DNA from: JAJPHI01 sp035541875
Lineage (GTDB): Bacteria; Desulfobacterota; Binatia; Binatales; Binataceae
Direction of reading: 5' to 3'
NCBI GenBank assembly: GCA_035541875.1
Contig: DATKML010000058.1
Coordinates: 1 to 64,000, forward strand
Length of the DNA stretch: 64,000 bases
Made by a program: the position numbers and the translations under genes. Shown here one piece after another: positions 34,316-42,711 of this stretch. Under the pieces are notes generated by a model that saw nothing but the letters and a program-made list of their open reading frames with translations, ran no database searches and had not been told where the DNA came from. Numbering within the stretch: position 1 is the stretch's first letter; each line of letters opens with the position of its first letter.

Positions 34316-36028
34316 ATGTCCTACGATATCGTTATCCGTGACGGCACGATCGTCGATGGTTCCGGGCTGCCCCGCTATCGCGCCGACGTCGCAATCAACA
34401 ACGGACGCATCGCCAAGATCGGCAAGATCACCGAAGGGGCCGAGGAAGTAATCGACGCAGAAGGGCACGTTGTTGCTCCTGGCTTTATCGATGGCCATAC
34501 CCACATGGACGCTCAGATCTTCTGGGACCGGCAGGGTACCTGCTCATGCTGGCACGGCGTTACCACCGTTGTGATGGGCAACTGCGGCTTCTCACTCGCG
34601 CCCTGCGCTGAGAAAGACAAGCTGATGGTGATGCGGAATCTGGAGCGCGCCGAGGATATCTCACCGGCCGCGATGGAAGCCGGTATCAAGTGGTCGTGGG
34701 ACAGCTTCCCGCAGTATCTCGATGCGATCGATAGCCTGCCCAAGGGAATCAACTACACCGCATACATGGGCCATTCGGCGCTGCGCACCTACGTAATGGG
34801 CCAGCGAGCTTTCACCGAAGAGGCGACGTCTGAAGACATCGCCGCGATGAAGCGTGAGCTGCGCACCGCGATCAAAGCTGGGGCCGCTGGCTTCAGCACC
34901 TCGCGCAATCGGAACCATCAGACGCCCGATAGCCAACCGGTCGCGAGCCGTTTGGCCAACTGGAACGAAGTGCGCGAGCTGGTCGGCGTGATGGGTGAAC
35001 TCGGCGCCGGAGTTTTCGAACTCGCGCAGGAAGATATCGAGCGCGACCCGGAGAAGATGCGCGATTTCATGGGTCGGCTGCAGCGGCTGGCGCTCGAGAC
35101 CCGCGTGCCCACGACCTTCGGCGTGATCTACTCACGCAAGGCGCCTCACACCTGGCGTCCGTACTTCAAGATGATCGATGAGACCGTCGCGGCTGGTGGT
35201 CGGATGCTCGCGCAGGGTACGAGCCGATGGATTAGTTCGCTGCTCTCTTTCGAAACCGCGATGCCGTTCGACAAGGCGCCGGTTTGGTCCGATATCCGCA
35301 AGCTGCCGCTGGCCGAGCAGGAAGCGGCGCTGCGTAATCCCGAGACGCGCGCCAAGTTGCTCGAAGTTGCGCGCGAGATGATGACCCGGCCCGAGCGCGC
35401 GGTCGGCGCCGAGGCGCGCAAGCCCGATTTCGATTACCTCTACGTGCTCGAGAAGCCGCTGCCGCCGTATCGCACGATTGCGGAAGTGGCGAAGGAGCGA
35501 AACCAGGATCCGCTCGAAGTCATTATCGATCTCGCGTTGGAGAAGCATCTGAAGCAGTTTTTCATCCAGCCGATCGTGAACGAGGATCAGGATGTAGTGC
35601 TCGGCATGATGCGCCATCCGCGGCAGGTCGTGACCTTCTCCGACTCGGGCGCGCATGTCTCCCAGATCATGGATTCCTCGATCCAGACCCATCTGCTGGG
35701 CCATTGGGTACGCGAACGTCAGGCGCTGACGCTGGAGCAGGCCGTGCGCAAGATCAGCTTCGACCTCGCGTCGTTCTGGGGACTCGAAGGCCGCGGGATG
35801 CTCGCTGAGGGAAATCACGCCGACGTTGTGGTCTTCGACCCGAACACGATTGCCCCGACGATGCCGACGCTCGAATACGATCTGCCGGGTGGTGCGCGCC
35901 GACTCAAGCAGAAGTCGGTCGGTATCAAGACGACGATCGTAAACGGTGAGGTTACGCTGCGGAATAATGAGGCGACCGGTGCACTGCCGGGTCGGTTGAT
36001 TCGCGGACCCCTCGCGGCGAACGCTTAG
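34316..36028 (+). CDS. N-acyl-D-amino-acid deacylase-family amidohydrolase (second copy)
   Basis: 570 residues from ATG 34316, with GGGAGGAAA before it. APGFIDGHTHMDAQ gives H61 and H63. GNCGFSLAPC holds the family cysteine. VVTFSDSGAHVSQIMD holds the C-terminal aspartate. It has the D-aminoacylase layout and resembles the copy at 2521-4257 (GWHGVTSLVLGNCGFGFAPC there, CWHGVTTVVMGNCGFSLAPC here), but the two differ through most of their length. Both may open N-acylated or cyclic amides, though this subfamily is large in environmental bacteria and mostly uncharacterised. A terminator hairpin follows. It appears to be monocistronic. Confidence 0.85.
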   Translation: MSYDIVIRDGTIVDGSGLPRYRADVAINNGRIAKIGKITEGAEEVIDAEGHVVAPGFIDGHTHMDAQIFWDRQGTCSCWHGVTTVVMGNCGFSLAPCAEKDKLMVMRNLERAEDISPAAMEAGIKWSWDSFPQYLDAIDSLPKGINYTAYMGHSALRTYVMGQRAFTEEATSEDIAAMKRELRTAIKAGAAGFSTSRNRNHQTPDSQPVASRLANWNEVRELVGVMGELGAGVFELAQEDIERDPEKMRDFMGRLQRLALETRVPTTFGVIYSRKAPHTWRPYFKMIDETVAAGGRMLAQGTSRWISSLLSFETAMPFDKAPVWSDIRKLPLAEQEAALRNPETRAKLLEVAREMMTRPERAVGAEARKPDFDYLYVLEKPLPPYRTIAEVAKERNQDPLEVIIDLALEKHLKQFFIQPIVNEDQDVVLGMMRHPRQVVTFSDSGAHVSQIMDSSIQTHLLGHWVRERQALTLEQAVRKISFDLASFWGLEGRGMLAEGNHADVVVFDPNTIAPTMPTLEYDLPGGARRLKQKSVGIKTTIVNGEVTLRNNEATGALPGRLIRGPLAANA

Positions 36029-36050
36029 ACCGGTTCGATACCTCCTAAAG

Positions 36051-36090
36051 ATTGGGCGGGGATTTAACTCCTCGCCCCAATTGCTTTTTG
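36051..36090 (+). terminator. Terminator after the second D-aminoacylase homologue
   Basis: ATTGGGCGGGGA pairs with TCCTCGCCCCAAT with one bulged base, and GCTTTTTG follows. It lies 23 bases beyond the stop. Confidence 0.75.
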
Positions 36091-36123
36091 CCTTGATACA
36101 AGAACGATGCGGCTGCTTTACGC

Positions 36124-36852
36124 CTAGCGGAGCGAGCTCCCGAAAACCTCTTTCAGTAACGGCGTAACTTGCGCCGCTGGATTGGTCCGAATCTGCCGTT
36201 CTTCCTGCCCTACCATATAAAAGAGCCCGTCGAGTGCCTTATGCACTACGTAATGGTTAATATCGAGACTCTCGGATGTTTTCCCGCCAAGGAGCGTGCC
36301 GAGTGGCGAGTTCGACTGATAACGGCCGATCAGATCATCATACTGCTTCGCGACGGAGTACTTTTCCATGCTCTGCTTGACGATCGGCGCAAAAGCCTCT
36401 GTGAGCTGCTTCGACGTTTTAGCCTTGAAATAGTCAGTCGCCGAAGTTCCTCCGCGCGTCACGATACGTTCGGCATCGGTGATAGTCATCTCGCGGACTG
36501 CTTGCTCGAAGATGGGCTCGGCCTTCGGTGCTGCGGCCTCAGCCGCCTGATTCATGCTCAGGACAAATTTGTCGATTTGCGGACCGAACCCGACGGCGCG
36601 TAGAGCCGAGGCTACCGGCTTCATTTGGTCGGGCAGCAGAATCTTGATCGCGGCGTCATTGAAGTACCCGCCAGGGCGGCCAACTAGTTTGACGGCGCTT
36701 ACCGTTCCGCGTTCGAGTGCTTCTTTGATTCCTGAAGCGGCCTGCAAGTTATCGATCGCTAGCGCCTGCGTTGTTGGCACTATCATTGAACACAGGACGA
36801 TCAGAAGGACCAGCCGAGTCTGCCACCGGTCGAAGAAATATTTGTTGGTCAT
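36124..36852 (-). CDS. Exported DUF4197 protein
   Basis: 242 residues. A signal peptide (LVLLIVLCSMIVPTTQALA, cleavage after about residue 32) is followed by the whole DUF4197 pattern: GIKEALERGTVSAVKLVGRPGGYFNDAAIKILLP, SMNQAAEAAAPKAEPIFEQAVREMTITDAERIV, GTSATDYFKAKTSKQL, NHYVVHKALDGLFYMVGQEERQIRTNP and TPLLKEVFG. DUF4197 proteins are periplasmic helical proteins of unknown job in diderm bacteria. The stop at 36124 lies 96 bases from the amidohydrolase stop. The YceI gene sits 39 bases upstream on the same strand, so the two are probably one unit. Confidence 0.85.
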   Translation of the reverse strand: MTNKYFFDRWQTRLVLLIVLCSMIVPTTQALAIDNLQAASGIKEALERGTVSAVKLVGRPGGYFNDAAIKILLPDQMKPVASALRAVGFGPQIDKFVLSMNQAAEAAAPKAEPIFEQAVREMTITDAERIVTRGGTSATDYFKAKTSKQLTEAFAPIVKQSMEKYSVAKQYDDLIGRYQSNSPLGTLLGGKTSESLDINHYVVHKALDGLFYMVGQEERQIRTNPAAQVTPLLKEVFGSSLR

Positions 36853-36891
36853 CGTTGCTCCCGATCGCAGAATTGCCCCGACTGCCGCCGA

Positions 36892-37590
36892 TCAGCGTCG
36901 TGCTACTTGCATCTGAGCATTTGAAGGTTTCGCTGGTTTGGCTTTGCTCATCTGCTGCTCTGCCGGGCTTCCGGGTCGCTCGGCAACGATACGAAACGCG
37001 AGTGACGCCTCGCTGCTGACCGGTAGCACCAACAGCTTTGGCGGAGCGATGCCATAATCGGTGTATTTGAGGGTGAACTCGCCCCCGGCGCTGAACTCGC
37101 CGTCGGTCGACATCGAGATGCGCACGTTGGGGACCTTGATCAGATGGGTCTGGCCATGAAGCGTCAGGTTACCCACCACCGTTGCGCTGCCTGAAACGCC
37201 GGGTACTTCGACGTCTGCATCTTCGAAGCTTTTGCTCTCAAAAATGATCGTTTGGTACTTGGCCGTTTCGAGCGCCGAGTGAATCACGGCGCGATCACGA
37301 TGGTTATTGCCGGAGTCGAAGGTCGTAGCGTCGATCACAAGTTTGACGTGGGCCGTGGCGATGGGGTTTTCCGTATCGCCGTCGATCTCACCGGACGCCA
37401 AACGGAAATTGCCAGTGGCAGTGGGATGATCGCGAACCAGACCCATCGGCTCTTCGACGGTCGCGTGGATTTCGCTTTTCTCCACGTCGGCTTCCATGTG
37501 CAGCATCTCCGCACTCGCCGGCCGATTCGCCAGTAGAGCTGCGGCCGCCGCGATCAACGCCGAACGACCTAACTGCCTTATCTCGAACAT
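36892..37590 (-). CDS. YceI-family exported lipid-binding protein
   Basis: 232 residues. A signal peptide ending near RPASA leads to the YceI lipocalin-like barrel: DVEKSEIHATVEEPMGLVRDHPTATGNFRLASGEID, AHVKLVIDATTFDSGNNHRDRAVIHSALETAKYQTIIFESKSFE, VGNLTLHGQTHLIKVPNVRISMS and FTLKYTDYGIAPPKLLVLPVSSEASLAFRI. YceI proteins bind polyisoprenoids or fatty amides in the periplasm. The last 30 residues are Lys/Pro/Gln rich and unstructured. It precedes the DUF4197 gene. Confidence 0.85.
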   Translation of the reverse strand: MFEIRQLGRSALIAAAAALLANRPASAEMLHMEADVEKSEIHATVEEPMGLVRDHPTATGNFRLASGEIDGDTENPIATAHVKLVIDATTFDSGNNHRDRAVIHSALETAKYQTIIFESKSFEDADVEVPGVSGSATVVGNLTLHGQTHLIKVPNVRISMSTDGEFSAGGEFTLKYTDYGIAPPKLLVLPVSSEASLAFRIVAERPGSPAEQQMSKAKPAKPSNAQMQVARR

Positions 37591-37702
37591 ATCTCCCCCA
37601 GTGCCCCGCGCGATCCTGAGATCATCGCCAATACCGCTCGCAGCCTACAGGATTCCCGCTTTGAGATTAAAGGGTCGCGCGCTTACTTACGGACAATACC
37701 GA

Positions 37703-38086
37703 TTAGCGGTACGCGACGATTTCCAGCAGATTGCCGTCGGGATCGAGAAAATAGCGACAATCGTGATCGCCCCAATCGATAGGCTTCGAGGTCTCAGCGC
37801 CGGCTGCCCTCAAGCGCTCCTCGGCCTGCGTGAAATCTTCGCGGCTCACCCGGAACGCATGATGCCCCTTACCCAACGGATGGGATATCCGCTGCTGACG
37901 CGCTGCCGGATCGAGTGGCGGTCGCGCAACCCGGAAGAGGGCCAGATTCTGATCCCCGCATTGCAGCAGAACCTGATCACCGAAACGCGCTACCACAGAG
38001 AGTCCGAGCACCTCAGTATAAAAACGCTCCGCTTGCGCGAGGTCGCTGACCTCAATACCAAAATGATCCAGCCGTTCGAGTTTCAT
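37703..38086 (-). CDS. VOC/glyoxalase-family protein
   Basis: 127 residues. One VOC fold: RLDHFGIEVSDLAQAERFYTEVLGLSVV, HAFRVSREDFTQAEERLRAAGAETSKP, WGDHDCRYFLDPDGNLLEIVAY. Metal ligands H8, H60-region and E of NLLEIVAY are kept. The reaction is undefined; lactoylglutathione lyase, FosA-type and ring-cleaving members share this fold. It begins 15 bases past the rlmI stop on the same strand, at the end of the moaC-rlmI transcript. One of three VOC genes in the window, but not especially close to the others. Confidence 0.82.
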   Translation of the reverse strand: MKLERLDHFGIEVSDLAQAERFYTEVLGLSVVARFGDQVLLQCGDQNLALFRVARPPLDPAARQQRISHPLGKGHHAFRVSREDFTQAEERLRAAGAETSKPIDWGDHDCRYFLDPDGNLLEIVAYR

Positions 38087-38101
38087 AACGTGACGCTCCC
38101 G

Positions 38102-39283
38102 CTAGCCCGCATCGGCGAGCAGCAAACCCGAGAGATACTCGCCCTCGGCGTGGCCGAGCAGTACTGGATGGTCCGGGCCAGGTCCGAGCTTCTCGAGTAT
38201 GCGAAAGTTGCGTCCTGCCCGTCCCTGCGCGAGACGCACGGCGCGGAGGAAATTCTCACCGGCGAAATGCGATGAGCATGTGAACGTCATCAGCATCCCG
38301 CCCGGCGCAACCGCACGCATCGCGAGCAGATTCAATTCAGTATAGAGGCGACCAGCGCGCGCCACATCGCCGACGCTTCGGGCGAGTGGCGGCGGATCGA
38401 TCACGACGATATCGAAATGGCCGTGGTCGCTTGTCAGGTATTCGAGCGTATCGGCGCGCAGGAGGTTGCATCGGTCGTCCAGGTCGTTGAGCTTGAGATT
38501 CTGCCGCGCCCAATCCAAAGCGCGCGCCGAACTGTCGATTGCGACGACTTCGCGCGCACCGCCTTTCAGCGCATTGAGGCTGAAGCCGCCTGCGTAGCAA
38601 TAGGCGTCGAGGACGCGGGCTCCGCGAGCAACCTGGTGAAGGCGCATACGATTCTCGCGCTGATCGAGGAAGTAGCCGGTCTTTTGTCCCTGTTCGAGAT
38701 CGATCACGAGCTTGATACCGTTTTCGGTGACCTCGATTTCGTTGCGTGGCTCACCGGATACGATACCTACGCGATCGTCGAGCCCCTCCTGACGACGAAC
38801 GGCCCCTTGGCTGCGTTCGACGACGAGGGCGGGCTGCAGGCGTTCGTTCAGATGAGCGGCGAGTGCGTCGCGCATCCGTTCGGCGCCAGCCGTCAGCAGT
38901 TGCATTACGAGCGCTTCGCCATAGCGATCGACGATCACGCCGGAGAGGCTGTCCCCGTCGCCATTGATGAGTCGATAGCAGTCCGTGTCGGAAGCGACGA
39001 TCCTCTGGCGCAAGGCGATCGCGGCGTCGGTCCGATGCGACAAAATCGAATCTGGCGGTGTACTGGGATCGAACGCGATCATCCGCAAGGCGATCGTCGT
39101 TTTGGGATTGTAGTAGCCGACCCCCAACACTTCGCCGCGCTGATCGCATACGCGCACCCAATCTCCGACCGCGAGATCGCTCGGTTCGACGCGGGCGATT
39201 GCTTGCGAGAAGATCCACGGATTTCCGCCGCGCACCGGACCGTCGCGTCCGGCCTTGAGAGTGACGCGCCCACGAATCTGCAT
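38102..39283 (-). CDS. rlmI: RlmI-like 23S rRNA (m5C) methyltransferase
   Basis: 393 residues from ATG 39283; GTG 39298 is a rival start inside moaC. An N-terminal PUA domain (GRVTLKAGRDGPVRGGNPWIFSQAI and RGEVLGVGYYNPKT) is followed by the RlmI middle domain, RLINGDGDSLSGVIVDRYGEALVMQ, and a SAM-binding C-terminal domain with QGQKTGYFLDQRENR, LDAYCYAGGFSLNALKGGAREVVAIDSS and IVVIDPPPLARS. TCSSH carries the catalytic cysteine. E. coli RlmI methylates C1962 of 23S rRNA. The gene starts 5 bases after moaC stops, suggesting an operon. Confidence 0.85.
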   Translation of the reverse strand: MQIRGRVTLKAGRDGPVRGGNPWIFSQAIARVEPSDLAVGDWVRVCDQRGEVLGVGYYNPKTTIALRMIAFDPSTPPDSILSHRTDAAIALRQRIVASDTDCYRLINGDGDSLSGVIVDRYGEALVMQLLTAGAERMRDALAAHLNERLQPALVVERSQGAVRRQEGLDDRVGIVSGEPRNEIEVTENGIKLVIDLEQGQKTGYFLDQRENRMRLHQVARGARVLDAYCYAGGFSLNALKGGAREVVAIDSSARALDWARQNLKLNDLDDRCNLLRADTLEYLTSDHGHFDIVVIDPPPLARSVGDVARAGRLYTELNLLAMRAVAPGGMLMTFTCSSHFAGENFLRAVRLAQGRAGRNFRILEKLGPGPDHPVLLGHAEGEYLSGLLLADAG

Positions 39284-39288
39284 CGCGG

Positions 39289-39819
39289 CTAGGACCACTC
39301 TGCTTCGTCGGGCCGAGTGAAATCACCGCTGCGACCGCCGCTCTTGGCGACCAGACGGATAGCTCCGATCACCATCGCACGGTCGATCGCCTTGGCCATA
39401 TCGTAAATCGTCAGCGCGGCAACGCTGGCAGCGGTTAGCGCTTCCATCTCGACGCCGGTCTTCGCCTGAGTGACCGCCCGAGCCTGAACTTCCAGCGCTG
39501 ACCTTTTGCGATCAGGTCGAAAATTAACTGCCACGCTCTCGAGCGGAATCTGATGGCACAGCGGAATCAGCTCCTGGGTCTTCTTGGCGGCCATGATCCC
39601 CGCGAGGCGCGCGGCCGCGAGCGCCTCGCCTTTCTTGAGGGTCCCGCCGACGATCGCGTCCAGGGTCGCCGGTTCCATCCTGATTTCGCCGCGCGCGATG
39701 GCCTCGCGCCGGGTGACTGGTTTTTCGCCGACGTCGACCATTCGTACCCGTCCGCGCGTATCCAGATGGGTCAGGCGGCTCGCCGCTACTTTTTTGACGT
39801 TGTGTCTCTTCGCTGGCAT
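39289..39819 (-). CDS. moaC: MoaC, cyclic pyranopterin monophosphate synthase
   Basis: 176 residues from ATG 39819. LTHLDTRGRVRMVDVGEKPVTRREAIARGEI, then GGTLKKGEALAAARLAGIMAAKKTQELIPLCHQIPLESVAV and KTGVEMEALTAASVAALTIYDMAKAID cover the whole MoaC fold, including the catalytic aspartate and lysine in YDMAKAID. It makes cyclic pyranopterin monophosphate in molybdopterin synthesis, following MoaA, whose gene is 10 kb away at 49665-50663. moaD and moaE are not in the window. It is the first gene of the moaC-rlmI-VOC unit. Confidence 0.95.
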   Translation of the reverse strand: MPAKRHNVKKVAASRLTHLDTRGRVRMVDVGEKPVTRREAIARGEIRMEPATLDAIVGGTLKKGEALAAARLAGIMAAKKTQELIPLCHQIPLESVAVNFRPDRKRSALEVQARAVTQAKTGVEMEALTAASVAALTIYDMAKAIDRAMVIGAIRLVAKSGGRSGDFTRPDEAEWS

Positions 39820-39916
39820 CGTTTCTATGGTTTTCAGGAGTGTATGCTCCCGCCTATATTTATAAAAATCGAACGTCTATCCTGACTTCTCGCAGATTTT
39901 CTTAAAGAGCAAATCC

Positions 39917-40855
39917 ATGGCAGACGAACTGAATCGCGTTGTAATTCTTGGCTCAGGCCCCGCTGGCTTAACCGCAGCGCTCTATACCGCACGCGCGAAT
40001 CTCTCGCCCGTGATTATCGAAGGCGTGACCCCCGGTGGCCAGCTCACGATTACCACAGAGGTCGAGAACTACCCCGGCTTCGAACACGGTATCCAGGGGC
40101 CGGAGCTGATGGATGTGATGCGCAAACAGGTCGAGCGCTTCGGCACGCGCTTCATCTCCGGCGAAGTTACCGAGGCCCGCCTGCGAACCTATCCGTTCGA
40201 GCTCGTCGTCGATGACAACACCGTTCGGTGCGAAACGCTGATTATCGCCACGGGTGCATCGGCCAAGCTACTCGGGATCGAATCGGAGAAGCGGATGATG
40301 GGCTACGGTGTTAGCGCGTGCGCAACTTGCGACGGCGCTTTCTTCAAGAACAAGGAAGTCCTGGTCGTTGGCGGCGGCGATACTGCTGTCGAGGAGGCGA
40401 CCTTTCTGACCCGTTTCTGCACCAAGGTGACGATCGTCCATCGGCGCGATCAACTGCGCGCATCGAAGATCATGCAGGATCGCGCTCATAAGAATCCCAA
40501 GATTGCTTTCGCGTGGGATTCCGTGATCGAAGAGATTCTCGGCGAGCCCAAGACCGGCGTCAGCGGGGCGCGTCTCAAGAATGTAAAGACGGGTGCGATC
40601 ACTGAGCACAAAGTCGACGGAGTCTTCATGGCGATTGGCCATCAGCCCAACACGGCGATATTTAAGGGACAACTCGACCAGGACGAACTCGGCTATTTGA
40701 AGGTGCGACCCGGGTCGACCTACACGAATATCGATGGCGTCTTTGCGGCGGGCGACGTTGCGGATCGGGTTTATCGGCAGGCGGTAACCGCCGCTGGTAC
40801 CGGATGCATGGCGGCGATCGACGCCGAACGCTGGCTCGAAGCCAAGCACGCTTGA
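39917..40855 (+). CDS. trxB: Thioredoxin-disulfide reductase
   Basis: 312 residues from ATG 39917. The FAD-binding GSGPAGLTAALYTARANL is near the start, the redox pair C135-A-T-C138 lies in CATCDGAFFKNKEVLVVGGGDTAVEEA, which also starts the NADPH domain, and the ending is DGVFAAGDVADRVYRQAVTAAGTGCMAAIDAERWL. It reduces thioredoxin with NADPH. All family features are present and the length is normal. It is divergent from moaC, with a 97-base gap between. Confidence 0.96.
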   Translation: MADELNRVVILGSGPAGLTAALYTARANLSPVIIEGVTPGGQLTITTEVENYPGFEHGIQGPELMDVMRKQVERFGTRFISGEVTEARLRTYPFELVVDDNTVRCETLIIATGASAKLLGIESEKRMMGYGVSACATCDGAFFKNKEVLVVGGGDTAVEEATFLTRFCTKVTIVHRRDQLRASKIMQDRAHKNPKIAFAWDSVIEEILGEPKTGVSGARLKNVKTGAITEHKVDGVFMAIGHQPNTAIFKGQLDQDELGYLKVRPGSTYTNIDGVFAAGDVADRVYRQAVTAAGTGCMAAIDAERWLEAKHA

Positions 40856-40974
40856 TCTCCCAGTGGTCGGTAGCGGGCGTCAAAGCGTCTGTTGCCGATA
40901 AACAAAGTCCCACGGGTCACCATAGTAGGCTGACGCGTTTTGCTTCTGGTCCCGCATCCTGAAAAAATCTACCG

Positions 40975-41754
40975 ATGGATCAAACGGCCGAAGCATCAGG
41001 AGCGCCTCCATCCAAGTCAACCGGAGAGCTGAAAGCTCCCACCGGTTCACTTAAAGACGCTTCTGCCGATTCGGTAGCCATCTCGACCCATACCCATCAG
41101 AGCCGCGGCTTCACGGTCCGGATTGCCGAACTAATCGTCCTGATGTCGGCGATTGTGGGTGCTGTCGGACTAGGCCTTGGGATGAGCAAGTACCTGGCCG
41201 AACATCCTTACGTAGCTGCGTACCTGAGCGCTTACGGAGTCTTTCGTTTCGCCGATCTGATGGTGCGCGACCCGGCCGCGCTTGGTATGGAAGGTCCACG
41301 CTTCATGCAGCGCGTGATGTACGAAATCCCGCTGCTGATTCTCTTTTTTGCCGCGCCGTTCGAGCGAACCTACATCTATGGCGGCGAGGTTCCGCGCTGG
41401 ATGGCGGCGTTGGGTCTGCTGATTGAATTGATCGGCCTGTGGCTGGTGCTCGGCGCTCGCATCCAACTCGGATTCTTTTCGCCCCGGCCGTCGAGCGACG
41501 AGGCTCCCGTACTAGTGCGCAACGGCCTCTACCGCTTCATCAGGCACCCAATTTTTCTTGGCGAACTGGTCGTCCTGCTGGCGTGGCCATTTGAATACGG
41601 CGCTCCGATCGCCTTCACTCTGGCGGCGATTATCGGCTCGATGGTTGTGAGACGGCAGGTACGCGAGGAAGAGGCCCAATTGCTCGCGCAATTCGGCGAT
41701 GATTACGCCAGCTACATGCGTGTCACGGACAGCCTGCTGCCGAATGTCTGGTGA
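40975..41754 (+). CDS. ICMT/PEMT-like membrane methyltransferase
   Basis: 259 residues. A 45-residue hydrophilic Ser/Thr/Ala-rich N-terminal tail is followed by five or six hydrophobic helices. The C-terminal signature LVRNGLYRFIRHPIFLGELVVLLAWP and EEEAQLLAQFGDDYASYMRVTDSLLPNVW is the isoprenylcysteine carboxyl methyltransferase pattern (RHP and EE..L). In bacteria such proteins methylate small lipids or isoprenyl-type substrates; the specific target is unknown. It lies between trxB and the HlyD/ABC exporter genes. Confidence 0.8.
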   Translation: MDQTAEASGAPPSKSTGELKAPTGSLKDASADSVAISTHTHQSRGFTVRIAELIVLMSAIVGAVGLGLGMSKYLAEHPYVAAYLSAYGVFRFADLMVRDPAALGMEGPRFMQRVMYEIPLLILFFAAPFERTYIYGGEVPRWMAALGLLIELIGLWLVLGARIQLGFFSPRPSSDEAPVLVRNGLYRFIRHPIFLGELVVLLAWPFEYGAPIAFTLAAIIGSMVVRRQVREEEAQLLAQFGDDYASYMRVTDSLLPNVW

Positions 41755-41805
41755 CATCGGTGCGTAACCTCATTTGATTAACTTCCACCAGGGCTGCGAC
41801 TGACG

Positions 41806-42702
41806 ATGAGGCGACTCCTTCGACGGCTGCTTAGCCTTACCTTACTCATCGCGTTGGTGTACGGAGGCTACTACCTCGGCAATCGCTATGTCTGGCCTAC
41901 GCCGGATACGACGACGATACAGACTGTGGGGATTATCGAAGCGCCGGAAGTGAATGTTACCAGCCGTATCGCCGGCCGTATCTTTCAGCTCGGCCCGCTA
42001 GAAGGGGATCACGTGGAGCGCGACCAGATTCTTTGCCGTATCGAGGACGTCGATATCCGGAATCAACTTGCACAGGCCCAAGGTAACCTCGCCAACGCTG
42101 AGGGAGACCTGCACGACGCCGAGCGCACTATGGCACGCTATCGCAAGCTCTACGACGAGCATGTGATTTCCGCGAAGGACCGCGACGACGCGATCACTCA
42201 TATCGAGCGCGCGCGCGGTGCCGTCGTCGCAGCGCAAGCGAGTGTGCGGTTCTACACCGACCAGTTGGCCGACACGGTTATCCGCTCGCCGATAACCGGC
42301 ATCGTGGTGAGCAAGAATCTCCAGGTGGGCGAATGGGTAACGCCCGGCACTGCGATTCTAACGATCGACGATCTCTCGACGATTTGGGCTCGTGTCGATG
42401 TTGAAGAGACCGATCTCACCTCGATCAAGATTGGCGGCGCGGCGCGCATCACGATGCCCGGGAAGCCGCCGCAGGTCTACAATGGTCGAGTGATGGCTAT
42501 CGGTCAGGAAGGGCAGTTTGCGACCGAGACCGATGTTCGGCGCGGGCGCCAGGATCTGCGCACCTTCTATATCAAGGTGCGTGTGATCGAACCTAATGGC
42601 GATCTCAAACCCGGTATGACTGCCGAAGTCAGCTTTTCGCGAATCAATAACTCCGCGCCCGTGGGCCAACCCGAGGAGCAGCCTCCGTCCAAAGGAGGCT
42701 GA
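41806..42702 (+). CDS. HlyD/EmrA-type periplasmic adaptor of an efflux system
   Basis: 298 residues from ATG 41806. An N-terminal anchor helix (LSLTLLIALVYGGYYLG) leads to a lipoyl half-barrel (GIIEAPEVNVTSRIAGRIFQLGPLEGDHVERDQILCRI), a helical hairpin, and the second half, DTVIRSPITGIVVSKNLQVGEWVTPGTAILTIDDLSTIWARVDVEETDL. It ends with a Pro/Gln-rich tail. It is the adaptor for the ABC ATPase and permease that follow 9 and 12 bases apart, so the three form an exporter operon. An outer-membrane TolC partner is not in the window. Confidence 0.92.
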   Translation: MRRLLRRLLSLTLLIALVYGGYYLGNRYVWPTPDTTTIQTVGIIEAPEVNVTSRIAGRIFQLGPLEGDHVERDQILCRIEDVDIRNQLAQAQGNLANAEGDLHDAERTMARYRKLYDEHVISAKDRDDAITHIERARGAVVAAQASVRFYTDQLADTVIRSPITGIVVSKNLQVGEWVTPGTAILTIDDLSTIWARVDVEETDLTSIKIGGAARITMPGKPPQVYNGRVMAIGQEGQFATETDVRRGRQDLRTFYIKVRVIEPNGDLKPGMTAEVSFSRINNSAPVGQPEEQPPSKGG

Positions 42703-42711
42703 GTCATTCCG

